A DNA stretch of 32,831 bases from Candidatus Poseidoniales archaeon. Lineage in GTDB: Archaea > Thermoplasmatota > Poseidoniia > Poseidoniales > Poseidoniaceae. The stretch covers positions 1 through 32,831 of the forward strand of contig QQSJ01000112.1 of assembly GCA_003602635.1 (NCBI GenBank), given 5' to 3'. Below, one piece after another: positions 1 to 7,568 of the stretch. Positions within the stretch are counted from its first letter, which is position 1, and every line of letters starts with the position of its first letter. The position numbers and the translations under genes are program-made. The notes under the pieces are model-generated. The model did no database searches. It had not been told where the DNA came from and saw only the letters and a program-made list of their open reading frames with translations.

Positions 1-558
1 GAAGGCGCCATCACCGATCGCATCGATCCGGCCAAGGACGTCGACGGCTTCCATCCGGTCAACCTTGGCCGGCTCGTGCAGGGCCGGACCGACGGGCTGC
101 TGCCGTGCACGCCATCAGGGGGGATGGAGATGCTTCGATGGGCGGAGGTGCCGCTCGAAGGAAAGCGGGCCGTCGTCTTGGGACGAAGCAGGATCGTCGG
201 CATGCCGATGGCGCTTCTCCTCGCCGCGCGTGGCGCGGACGCCACCGTGACCGTGATCCACTCGCGCAGCGAAGACGTCGCGGAACGGTGCCGCGAAGCC
301 GACGTCATCGTCGCCGCCGTGGGGCGCCCTGACATGGTTCAGGCCGACTGGGTGAAGCCCGGAGCCACCGTGGTGGACGTGGGCATCAACCGCGTTGACG
401 ACGCTACCAGAGAGCGTGGATGGCGCTTGGCCGGGGACGTGCATCCGGACGTGACCTCGGTGGCAGGGTGGCTTTCTCCCGTCCCCGGAGGCGTGGGACC
501 AATGACCATCGCGACCCTGATGGCCAACACCGTTCGCGCCGCTGAAGGCCTCCAATGA
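1..558 (+). CDS. folD: Bifunctional methylenetetrahydrofolate dehydrogenase/cyclohydrolase FolD, 5'-truncated by window edge
   Basis: Frame 1 reads [41 protein letters not shown]...[17 protein letters not shown]...[14 protein letters not shown]...[18 protein letters not shown]; the [15 protein letters not shown], GRSxIVGxP and PGGVGPMT motifs are characteristic of FolD. Confidence 0.95.
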   Translation, partial: EGAITDRIDPAKDVDGFHPVNLGRLVQGRTDGLLPCTPSGGMEMLRWAEVPLEGKRAVVLGRSRIVGMPMALLLAARGADATVTVIHSRSEDVAERCREADVIVAAVGRPDMVQADWVKPGATVVDVGINRVDDATRERGWRLAGDVHPDVTSVAGWLSPVPGGVGPMTIATLMANTVRAAEGLQ

Positions 559-601
559 GCCGCCAACGGGTTCTTGACCCAAGAGGACCGAGGCAGGTTC
601 G

Positions 602-1474
602 ATGGAAGCACGACGTCCCGGTCTTGCCCGCGCTTCGGGCATCGCGGCGCTGCTGCTCGGGGCCCTGATGATCATCAACGCCTTTGCCGGGCGTTGGCCC
701 GGGCATCCCGGGCTGAAATTCCGCGTCCAAGCATACGTGCTTGCCCGCCTCGACCGCTTTGACGGCACGTGGTGGGCGCCCACCGGTTGGCACCACCAGG
801 AAACCGTGGTGGGAATCGTCATCGTCGCCTTGTTCATCGTCCAACGCCAGGCCTCCAAACCTCGCCCCGTCCCGACGATTGAACAGCGAAGCATCTCCGA
901 CCAGTTGGAAGACTTCGAAGCAGGTGGCATCACGGTGCGCTCCGCTCCACAAATTGGAGGCGCGTCGGCGACCACACAAGCCATCGTTCAGAGCATCCTT
1001 GGAGCAGAGGCCGAGGCCGAAGGGGACGTGACGGCGGCCATCGCGCACCTCGATGCCGATGAAACCGGCCAAGAAGCCGCCCGCGTGGTGGCCGCTGCAA
1101 AGATGCCTCAGCGGGCCATTGTCCGTGAAGCGAAGCCCTTGGAGCCTCAACCCACGGTGAACGTGGACCTGCCCGAGGCCGAGGCTCCTGTTCCCTTGCC
1201 GACCCCATCCACGCCGGAGTTGGACCTGCCTTCACCCGTGGTTCGTCCGGCCGAACCTGAAGCGGCGCTGGCCACTCCGTCTCCCTCCGTCCCACTCCCT
1301 GTGATTCCGGACGTGTCCGCCGATGCTCCGGCGGAGCCCTCCTCTTCGTCGGACGTGATGGACCTGCTCGACGGCCTCGACGGGTTGTTTGACGAGCCGC
1401 TTGTTGACGCCCAAAAGGACGTGGACGACGACGGCATGGGCGACTTGCTGGACAGCTTGGATGACCTGTTCTGA
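602..1474 (+). CDS. Hypothetical membrane-anchored protein with Pro/acidic-rich tail
   Basis: ORF of 290 aa after folD; two N-terminal hydrophobic segments, long Pro/Glu-rich linker, C-terminal DLLDGLDGLFDEP...DLLDSLDDLF. Confidence 0.7.
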   Translation: MEARRPGLARASGIAALLLGALMIINAFAGRWPGHPGLKFRVQAYVLARLDRFDGTWWAPTGWHHQETVVGIVIVALFIVQRQASKPRPVPTIEQRSISDQLEDFEAGGITVRSAPQIGGASATTQAIVQSILGAEAEAEGDVTAAIAHLDADETGQEAARVVAAAKMPQRAIVREAKPLEPQPTVNVDLPEAEAPVPLPTPSTPELDLPSPVVRPAEPEAALATPSPSVPLPVIPDVSADAPAEPSSSSDVMDLLDGLDGLFDEPLVDAQKDVDDDGMGDLLDSLDDLF

Positions 1475-1483
1475 GGCGATCGC

Positions 1484-2371
1484 ATGTGGTGTTCAGACGT
1501 CGACATGCATTCGCATTCGACCCACAGCGATGGGACGCTTGAGGTGAAGGCCCTGGCGGCCAGCATGGCCCAACAGGGCGTGCGCGTCTGGAGCTTGACC
1601 GACCACGACACGACCGCCGGTTGGGAGGAGGCGGCCGTCGAAGCAGCACGCCATGGCATGACCTTCCTCCCAGGGGTCGAATTGACGTGCGTGCCCGCCC
1701 TGCGCCCTGCAGGTGATGCTGCACGGGAAGGATCCTGGCACCTGTTGGCGTACTTCCCAAGCGGTCGTGATGCACCAGCGATGGACGAGTTGCGGGCATG
1801 GATCACTGGCCTGACGCACGCCAGAGGCCCTCGAATGGCCGCGATGATTGAGCGGCTTGCGACCTTCGGCATCCACGTGGACGAAGCCAAGGTTCTGGCG
1901 CGAGCCGATGGCGCAGTGGGACGGCCTCACCTTGCCGCGGAACTCCTCGACATGGGCGTCGTTGCAACCTTCCAGCAGGCTTTCGACGATTGGATCGGCG
2001 ACGGAGCGCCAGCCAACGTGGAACGGCCGCTTCCCACCATCGAGGAAGCCAGCAGGCGGGTTCACGCCGCCGGAGGCTTCTGTTCACTGGCTCACCCGGT
2101 GTACTACGGCGTGGAGACAGGAGAGGTCCTCGACCTGCTCAATCGCCTCGGTATCGCGGCCGTGGAGGCCTTCCACGGCGGCCACACCGACGCCTACCGC
2201 GACGAAGTGTGGAGGGCGGCGGTGGAGCGTGGCCTGGCCGTTACGGCCGGTTCCGACCACCACGGACCTGAGCATCATCCAAGGCCGGGCCACCGACCCG
2301 TTCCTCTTGCTGATCTTCCTGAAGCCGTCAGACAATTGCGGAAGGGCGCCCAAGCAACCGGTCCACGATGA
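1484..2371 (+). CDS. PHP-domain metal-dependent phosphoesterase
   Basis: N-terminus DMHSHSTHSDGTLEVKALAASMAQQGVRVWSLTDHDTTAGW with later GVELTC, SLAHPVYYG and TAGSDHHG; canonical PHP metal-ligand motifs. Confidence 0.9.
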   Translation: MWCSDVDMHSHSTHSDGTLEVKALAASMAQQGVRVWSLTDHDTTAGWEEAAVEAARHGMTFLPGVELTCVPALRPAGDAAREGSWHLLAYFPSGRDAPAMDELRAWITGLTHARGPRMAAMIERLATFGIHVDEAKVLARADGAVGRPHLAAELLDMGVVATFQQAFDDWIGDGAPANVERPLPTIEEASRRVHAAGGFCSLAHPVYYGVETGEVLDLLNRLGIAAVEAFHGGHTDAYRDEVWRAAVERGLAVTAGSDHHGPEHHPRPGHRPVPLADLPEAVRQLRKGAQATGPR

Positions 2372-3134
2372 GCCCTACTTCGAACAACAGGACGACCGGC
2401 AAAGCCACCAAGAACAACGACACGGGGTCGGGTGGGGACACGAAAGCCCCCATCACCACGCACCCAAACCAGACGTGCCGACGGTGCGCCACGAGGGTGG
2501 CCCGTTCCACCAAGCCGCCACGCAGCACGGCCAACGTCACCAACGGTGCTTGGAAGCCTACGGCCGAGGCAAGGTGCAGTCGGACAAGAAAACCGACGTA
2601 TGCGATCAACCGCCAATCGGTGCTCAACCCGACGGATTGTGCATCGCGGGTGAGGTACTCGAGCAGCAGGGGCACCAGCCCCGTCGACGCGTAGAGCAAA
2701 CCGGCCAGGGCCAGCCCCACGGCGCTGAGGACCAAGAGAAGCAGGGCGCCGAGGTTGACCTTCCCTCGTGCTGCAGCGACGGCGTCCTTCATCGTAGGCG
2801 TGCTTCCCCGGGCGGCGGCTCGAAAGAGGTCGAAGGTCAAGACAAGCAGCACAACACCGATGGCGACGTCCGCCGCCAGACGAACTTGGAGCACGAGAAA
2901 TTCCACCGGCGTGGTGACGATGATGCGAACGCCGACGGGAAGGCGCTCGTCCGCGATCAACCATTGCACGGCATCGGAAGTGAACGGAAAGGCGCCCACG
3001 AAACCGAGCGCTCCGAGCGCCAGCAGCACGGGAAGTCGCCCACGAACGTGGTCCCGTGCTTGGCCGAGGGTTTGCCCGACTGGGCTTTTCCCCCACTCGT
3101 CGAGCACCTGGACGAGGTCCGAGGCGCCCGACAT
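2328..3134 (-). CDS. TatC-like Sec-independent translocase membrane protein
   Basis: 268 aa polytopic protein; TTPVEFLVLQVRLAADVAIGVVLL and FQAPLVTLAVLRGGLV...HRRHVWFGCVVMGAFVSPPDPVSLFLVALPVVLLFEVGL resemble TatC TM2 and TM4-TM6. Confidence 0.7.
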   Translation of the reverse strand: MSGASDLVQVLDEWGKSPVGQTLGQARDHVRGRLPVLLALGALGFVGAFPFTSDAVQWLIADERLPVGVRIIVTTPVEFLVLQVRLAADVAIGVVLLVLTFDLFRAAARGSTPTMKDAVAAARGKVNLGALLLLVLSAVGLALAGLLYASTGLVPLLLEYLTRDAQSVGLSTDWRLIAYVGFLVRLHLASAVGFQAPLVTLAVLRGGLVERATLVAHRRHVWFGCVVMGAFVSPPDPVSLFLVALPVVLLFEVGLIVDRLLGRPSAIV

Positions 3135-3176
3135 GGACCGAGGGTGCGGCCCTCCATCAAGAAGCGCGCGGCCGTG

Positions 3177-4613
3177 TCACGCTTCTTCCCAGCGATGCGA
3201 TGGAATGGATTCCAACCAGTGCTTCCCCGAAAAGCGAGCGCGTCCAATCCGGTGAAGCACGAAGCCGGTCATCCACAAGGACGGCAACGAAAGCAGGATG
3301 GCTTTCCACATCGGAACCTCGCCGTAGTCGTTGATCACGCGAAGTTCGACGGCCTCACTGGTGGCGTTTTCATCGACGTGGAACACGAGGATCCACCAGA
3401 CCTTCGGTTGGTCGACGGTCACGTCAATGGTGGCGCCTGGAGCCAGCGTGATGACCTCGCCTGAGCCGGCCTCGGCCAAGGTGTCCCAATTCAGGTAACC
3501 GCGTTCCATCGCGGGTTCGGAAGATTCCGCAATGCGCAGGGCCATGTGCACCGGGGTGTCGTCGTCGAGGTTGGTGACGGTCACGATGACCTCTTCGCCG
3601 TACCCGAAGCGTTGAATGATTTCGTGCGTCGAATCGCCCGGTCCGAGCCGGTAGGACACGCGGTCTTCGACGGTGTCCGCTTGGTGCATGATGACGCCCG
3701 CGAAGGCGGCTGCCATCAGCAAAGCGACCGTCCCTTCGACCATGACGTGGCGGAGGACCTTCTGACGGTCCACGCCTTGGAACCAACCGCCGTGGTCGTT
3801 GCGCAAGCGCGGCTGAAGGTAATGGATGAACAGCGCACCCATGCCGCCGATCAGCATCCCGAGCGGGATGTCGATGATCCAGTGGATGCCGAGGTAGAGG
3901 ATGGTGAATCCAAAGATGAGGGTGTTGTAGACCACGAAACGGTGGTAGCCTCGGTGGACCCAATCCTTCATCCGAATGCCTTGGTCACGGACGTGGAGGA
4001 TGTTCAGCAGAATGATGCCGAAGGGGATGGCGATGTGCAGCGAAGGAACGGCGTTGTCAAGCGGGTCGTTGTTGATGTAGAACGTGGAATACAATCCATC
4101 GTGGTACAGCAAGGGTTCCATCCCGGGAATCCAAGAGGAGGTCACTTCGACGTTGAAGAACAGGTAATACGGAACGGCCAAGGCGTAAATCAGCAGGTAA
4201 TTCATCGTGACTTTGTCCGTGAGGTCACGCTCGCCGACGTAGCCGTAGAAAACGGTCGTCACGTAAATCAGGAAGAGGTAGATGAAGAGGTAATGGAAAT
4301 TCAACACCGCGGTCAAGGTCGGGGAGGCGAAGGCGTCTTGGATCCACAGGACCGTGTTTCCTTCGATGCCGTGCACAAAACCCGTCCAATGACCGGTCAC
4401 CACCTTGATGGGTTCGTTGAGGTCGTCCGTGATGCCTTTCCACTTGATGATGACCAAGTATCCCACGGCGTGCAGGTAGTAGCGTTGGTCGTGAATCACC
4501 TGACCAATTCGGCTGAGCTTGGTCCGCGTTTCTGGCGCGTGCAAGGTGAAAACCCAACAGATGACGGGGGTGAGAAGGAGGACCAGACCCATCATGATGG
4601 TCCATGGACTCAT
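3177..4613 (-). CDS. PAP2-superfamily integral membrane phosphatase/transferase
   Basis: 478 aa polytopic; VPSLHIAIPF and ILYLGIHWIIDIPLGMLIG match PAP2 motifs; AGGAGG-like SD upstream of ATG. Confidence 0.75.
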   Translation of the reverse strand: MSPWTIMMGLVLLLTPVICWVFTLHAPETRTKLSRIGQVIHDQRYYLHAVGYLVIIKWKGITDDLNEPIKVVTGHWTGFVHGIEGNTVLWIQDAFASPTLTAVLNFHYLFIYLFLIYVTTVFYGYVGERDLTDKVTMNYLLIYALAVPYYLFFNVEVTSSWIPGMEPLLYHDGLYSTFYINNDPLDNAVPSLHIAIPFGIILLNILHVRDQGIRMKDWVHRGYHRFVVYNTLIFGFTILYLGIHWIIDIPLGMLIGGMGALFIHYLQPRLRNDHGGWFQGVDRQKVLRHVMVEGTVALLMAAAFAGVIMHQADTVEDRVSYRLGPGDSTHEIIQRFGYGEEVIVTVTNLDDDTPVHMALRIAESSEPAMERGYLNWDTLAEAGSGEVITLAPGATIDVTVDQPKVWWILVFHVDENATSEAVELRVINDYGEVPMWKAILLSLPSLWMTGFVLHRIGRARFSGKHWLESIPSHRWEEA

Positions 4614-4696
4614 GACCCCGCCTCCTGAGGTTCAGCCTTGAGCATTCCCACGATATGGCTTGGAGCAGGGCCGTCTTCGTGCACCTGTTGCTCGCC

Positions 4697-4704
4697 TTCA
4701 TGAA
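4697..4704 (+). promoter_or_regulatory. TATA-like element (ttcatgaa) centred ~26 nt upstream of ATG 4726
   Basis: Position and similarity to other TTCA(T/A)(A)A elements in the window. Confidence 0.3.
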
Positions 4705-4725
4705 GGTGAGTCACCAGCGGCCTCC

Positions 4726-5889
4726 ATGGGCGGGGTGCTCCCAGAGAACTCCCTGGCTGCCCTTCGTGAGGGCATGGTCAACGCCGACGGGATCGAGTTC
4801 GACCTTCGGCTGACCAAAGACGGGCACGTGGTGCTCCACCACGACCGAACGCCAATGATTCCAAAGCACGAGAAATCCGGACGACCGCCTTACGTCGAGG
4901 ATTGGACGCTTGACGCACTCAGGGAATTCGGAGCGGAAACCCTCGACGACTTGCTGGCCGACACCGTCATTTCGACCGCATGGAGGGAACAGGCCAAAAT
5001 TGGCGTCATCGAAATCAAACGACCACATCCCCGCTTCGTCGGCCGTGGCTGGTGGAACGACGACCGCAGGGACATCCCCCACATGGCGGAATTGACCCGC
5101 AAGGTGTCCGAGGCCCTCGAAGAAGCCGAGATTCCTACCCAGAACACCGTCCTCTATGCCTTCCATCCACGCATGCCTCAGGTCGTGAAACGCTCGGGCT
5201 GGGCGCGTCCGTGGTCCCGCCTGACGCCAAACCTGCCACCGTACGGCAGCGGAGCGATCCAACGCACGGTGGCGGCCCCTTCCTTCATCCGCAATTCCTT
5301 CGCCCGCTTGGTGCGCAAGCAACGGCAGGCTGGCTCGCCCATGATGCCCTGCGCCCTGGACTATCTCCACGGCGTCCAACATCTGCTACCGCTCGGCCGC
5401 AAAGTCGGTCTGAAAGGACGTGCGCGTGAACGCCTCAGGTCAATCATGGGCGGGTTCCCCGTCTACGTGTGGCCAGCACCGTACAGGATGGAAGCAGCGT
5501 TGATCGATGCGGGCCTCAGTTTGGTGTCGGACAGCGTGACGGACCCGCACCCACGTCACGTGGACGGACGCCTGCGGTGGAAACGCATGGCAACGGCTCC
5601 TTTGGAGGGTGGAATGCCGCAGGTGGCTTCGGACGACGAAGCGGAGCGGTTGCTCAAACAACTCGACAAGGACGTGGCTCCGTGGAGCGAATTGAGCCAC
5701 GAAGACCACCGCCGCCACCTCGACGCTTGGAGGACACGATGGGGATGGACCCGTTCCCTGGACGAGTTGATGGCTGACGTTGGCGAGGGTGGAAGCACCA
5801 TGCCTTGGGAAGCGGTCAGGATGGTCGGCCACCGTGGCGCAGGGAAGACCCCGAGGCCGGTGTTGCACCGTGTCACGCCTCAGACGTGA
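4726..5889 (+). CDS. Glycerophosphodiester phosphodiesterase-family protein, apparently permuted (HRGAG at C-terminus)
   Basis: GVLPENSLAALREGMVNADGIEFDLRLTKDGHVVLHHDRTPMI and VYVWPAPYRMEAALIDAGLSLVSDSV match GDPD; no HRG before PEN; C-terminus MVGHRGAGKTPR. ORF can be opened to TTG 4660; ATG 4726 preferred. Confidence 0.8.
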   Translation: MGGVLPENSLAALREGMVNADGIEFDLRLTKDGHVVLHHDRTPMIPKHEKSGRPPYVEDWTLDALREFGAETLDDLLADTVISTAWREQAKIGVIEIKRPHPRFVGRGWWNDDRRDIPHMAELTRKVSEALEEAEIPTQNTVLYAFHPRMPQVVKRSGWARPWSRLTPNLPPYGSGAIQRTVAAPSFIRNSFARLVRKQRQAGSPMMPCALDYLHGVQHLLPLGRKVGLKGRARERLRSIMGGFPVYVWPAPYRMEAALIDAGLSLVSDSVTDPHPRHVDGRLRWKRMATAPLEGGMPQVASDDEAERLLKQLDKDVAPWSELSHEDHRRHLDAWRTRWGWTRSLDELMADVGEGGSTMPWEAVRMVGHRGAGKTPRPVLHRVTPQT

Positions 5890-7046
5890 CGGAGCGATTG
5901 TTCCTCTGCGATGTACTTCGGTCGGTAAATCGGCACGCCCTTTCCGTCGCGCATCACGGTGCGTTCGTCCACGATTTGAGCGCCGATGCCAGCCACACGG
6001 GCCCATCCGAAGAAGGTCGTGTAGTACTCTGGCTTTCGCAAACCGACGTGGTGAAGCAAGGTGCCACTTGCGATGTCCACGTTGGCGTTGGGGTTGGAGA
6101 TCTTCGGGTTCTCGGCCAGCACGCGAGGCGCGACTTCCCTGAGGGTGCGAATGATGGCGAAGTTCTCGTCGTCGGGGCAGAGGCGCTCACCCAACGCGAA
6201 TTGGTAGGTGGCGCGCGGGTCTTCCGCACGAAGCACGGCGTGACCGAAACCGAAGACGGGTCGCTTGGCTTCGAGTTCGCCGCGAATGAAGGCTTCCACT
6301 TCCTCGGGGTCCGAGGTGCCGATGCCAAGCACGAATTCCAAGCACGATTGGTTGGCTCGTCCGTGCAGGGGACCGGAGAGGCTGTTCATGGCGCTGGCCA
6401 TCGAGGCATAGAGCGTGGCCTTTCCGCTTGCCGTCGCCTTCCCGGTGAAGGTGGACAGGTTGCCACCGCCGTGGTCCAAGTGAAGCACGAGGTACGCGTT
6501 GAGCACTTCTCGCATGACCGAACGGTCGACGCCTTCAGGATCGAGGGTGGCGATGAAGCGGTCCACCAAGCCAAGGCTGGTGTCGTCTGCAGGAATGCCG
6601 TCCGTACGACCTTCGCGGTACCGGAACAGCAGGCCCATCACGCGAGGCATGCGCGCGACGAGGTTGAGGGCGTCGTCCATCCAATTCCCGGTGGTGTCAG
6701 CCATGCCGATGGTGTGGAGGCCAATGCTCAGCCAATCCATTGGGTGGCCCTCACGGGGCAAGGCAGCGTACACGGCATCCAGACCTTCAGGCAAGGCACC
6801 GCGGGCGGTCAGGTCCGCGCGAAACGCGGCGGACTGTTCCGGGGTGGGAAGTTCTTTGTTGAACAGGAGATAGATGACGTCCTCGACGTCCAAGGCGGCC
6901 AATTCAGCGATGGGATAGCCGCAGTAGTGCACGCCTTCGGTGGGCGTCACAAACGAGGTTCGGCACGTGCCGACGGGAATGCCGCGAAGCCCGGTGTTGA
7001 GGTGAGCGGAGGTGACGGAGAGAAGAGGCTCGTCGTTGCTCATCAC
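5880..7046 (-). CDS. gltA: Citrate synthase (mitochondrial-like subtype)
   Basis: HLDHGGGNLSTFTGKATASGKATLYASMASAMNSLSGPLHGRANQ, GFGHAVLRAEDPRA and NPNANVDIASG; catalytic His, His and Asp positions present. Start is GTG 7046 or ATG 7043. Confidence 0.95.
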   Translation of the reverse strand: MMSNDEPLLSVTSAHLNTGLRGIPVGTCRTSFVTPTEGVHYCGYPIAELAALDVEDVIYLLFNKELPTPEQSAAFRADLTARGALPEGLDAVYAALPREGHPMDWLSIGLHTIGMADTTGNWMDDALNLVARMPRVMGLLFRYREGRTDGIPADDTSLGLVDRFIATLDPEGVDRSVMREVLNAYLVLHLDHGGGNLSTFTGKATASGKATLYASMASAMNSLSGPLHGRANQSCLEFVLGIGTSDPEEVEAFIRGELEAKRPVFGFGHAVLRAEDPRATYQFALGERLCPDDENFAIIRTLREVAPRVLAENPKISNPNANVDIASGTLLHHVGLRKPEYYTTFFGWARVAGIGAQIVDERTVMRDGKGVPIYRPKYIAEEQSLRHV

Positions 7047-7075
7047 CGCACCGGGGCTGCGTCATCGGCCCTCCG

Positions 7076-7082
7076 TATAAAT
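7076..7082 (-). promoter_or_regulatory. TATA box of citrate synthase (ATTTATA on minus strand)
   Basis: AT-rich ATTTATA in GC-rich context, centred ~33 nt upstream of start. Confidence 0.55.
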
Positions 7083-7097
7083 CCGGCTCTGGACCGG

Positions 7098-7568
7098 TCA
7101 GGGCTCGGCAGGGGGCAAAGGAAGCCGAACGCCACGACCTGCCTCAAGATCCTGGGCCACATGAAGGCGGATGACGTCCCCTTCCACGTGAAGGGCATCG
7201 GGCGCATCGATGCCCGGACAGGTGCGTCGAACCTTGCGCCACGCACGCATTGAACGCAGGTTCTCTGACCACCACGGGAAGGCCGCGCATTGCTGCGGTC
7301 GATCTTCGTACACGGAACAGCGTTTGTCCCCTTTGAGGTAAATGCAGATTCCATCCGAGGCTCGGCTTCGAAGAACCAGCCTTCCGTTGAGGGACGTTGT
7401 GCAATCCCGTCGAATCCACGCCTCCTCGTCGAGGCCGGCGCGAGCAGAGAGGCGTTGGATGTCCGCACGCGAGAGGAAGACGACGCCACCGGGCTGATCA
7501 CAGCACGCCCCACACTCGGGCTGGCAGGCGAAATTGACGCCACCGTCCCACCATGGTGGGCGGCTCAC
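7098..7568 (-). CDS. YkgJ-family cysteine-cluster (Zn/Fe-binding) protein
   Basis: CQPECGACCDQPGGVVFLSRADIQRL...GICIYLKGDKRCSVYEDRPQQCAAFPWW...CPGI; Cys pattern typical of YkgJ/UPF0153. Overlaps upstream gene by 4 nt. Confidence 0.85.
   Translation of the reverse strand: MSRPPWWDGGVNFACQPECGACCDQPGGVVFLSRADIQRLSARAGLDEEAWIRRDCTTSLNGRLVLRSRASDGICIYLKGDKRCSVYEDRPQQCAAFPWWSENLRSMRAWRKVRRTCPGIDAPDALHVEGDVIRLHVAQDLEAGRGVRLPLPPAEP

Noticed and set aside
1361-1474. DVDDDG segment near C-terminus of 602-1474 as a calcium-binding repeat
   Set aside because: Only one short acidic stretch and probably cytoplasmic; better explained as part of an acidic linear motif.
930-1890. Large minus-strand ORFs opposite the membrane-anchored protein
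   Set aside because: Arg/Pro/Ser-rich shadow translations; plus-strand ORF fits operon order with folD and the PHP gene.
1848-3464. 538 aa plus-strand ORF spanning the PHP gene end and TatC-like gene
   Set aside because: Out of frame with PHP and antisense to TatC-like protein; Gln/His/Arg-rich, no domain signal.
3546-4628. 360 aa plus-strand ORF opposite the PAP2 protein
   Set aside because: Val/Asp/His-rich antisense translation; PAP2 motifs and hydrophobic helices are on the minus strand.
5805-7253. 482 aa plus-strand ORF antisense to citrate synthase
   Set aside because: Mirror ORF caused by high GC3 codon usage; His/Gly/Val-rich low-information translation opposite an unambiguous enzyme.
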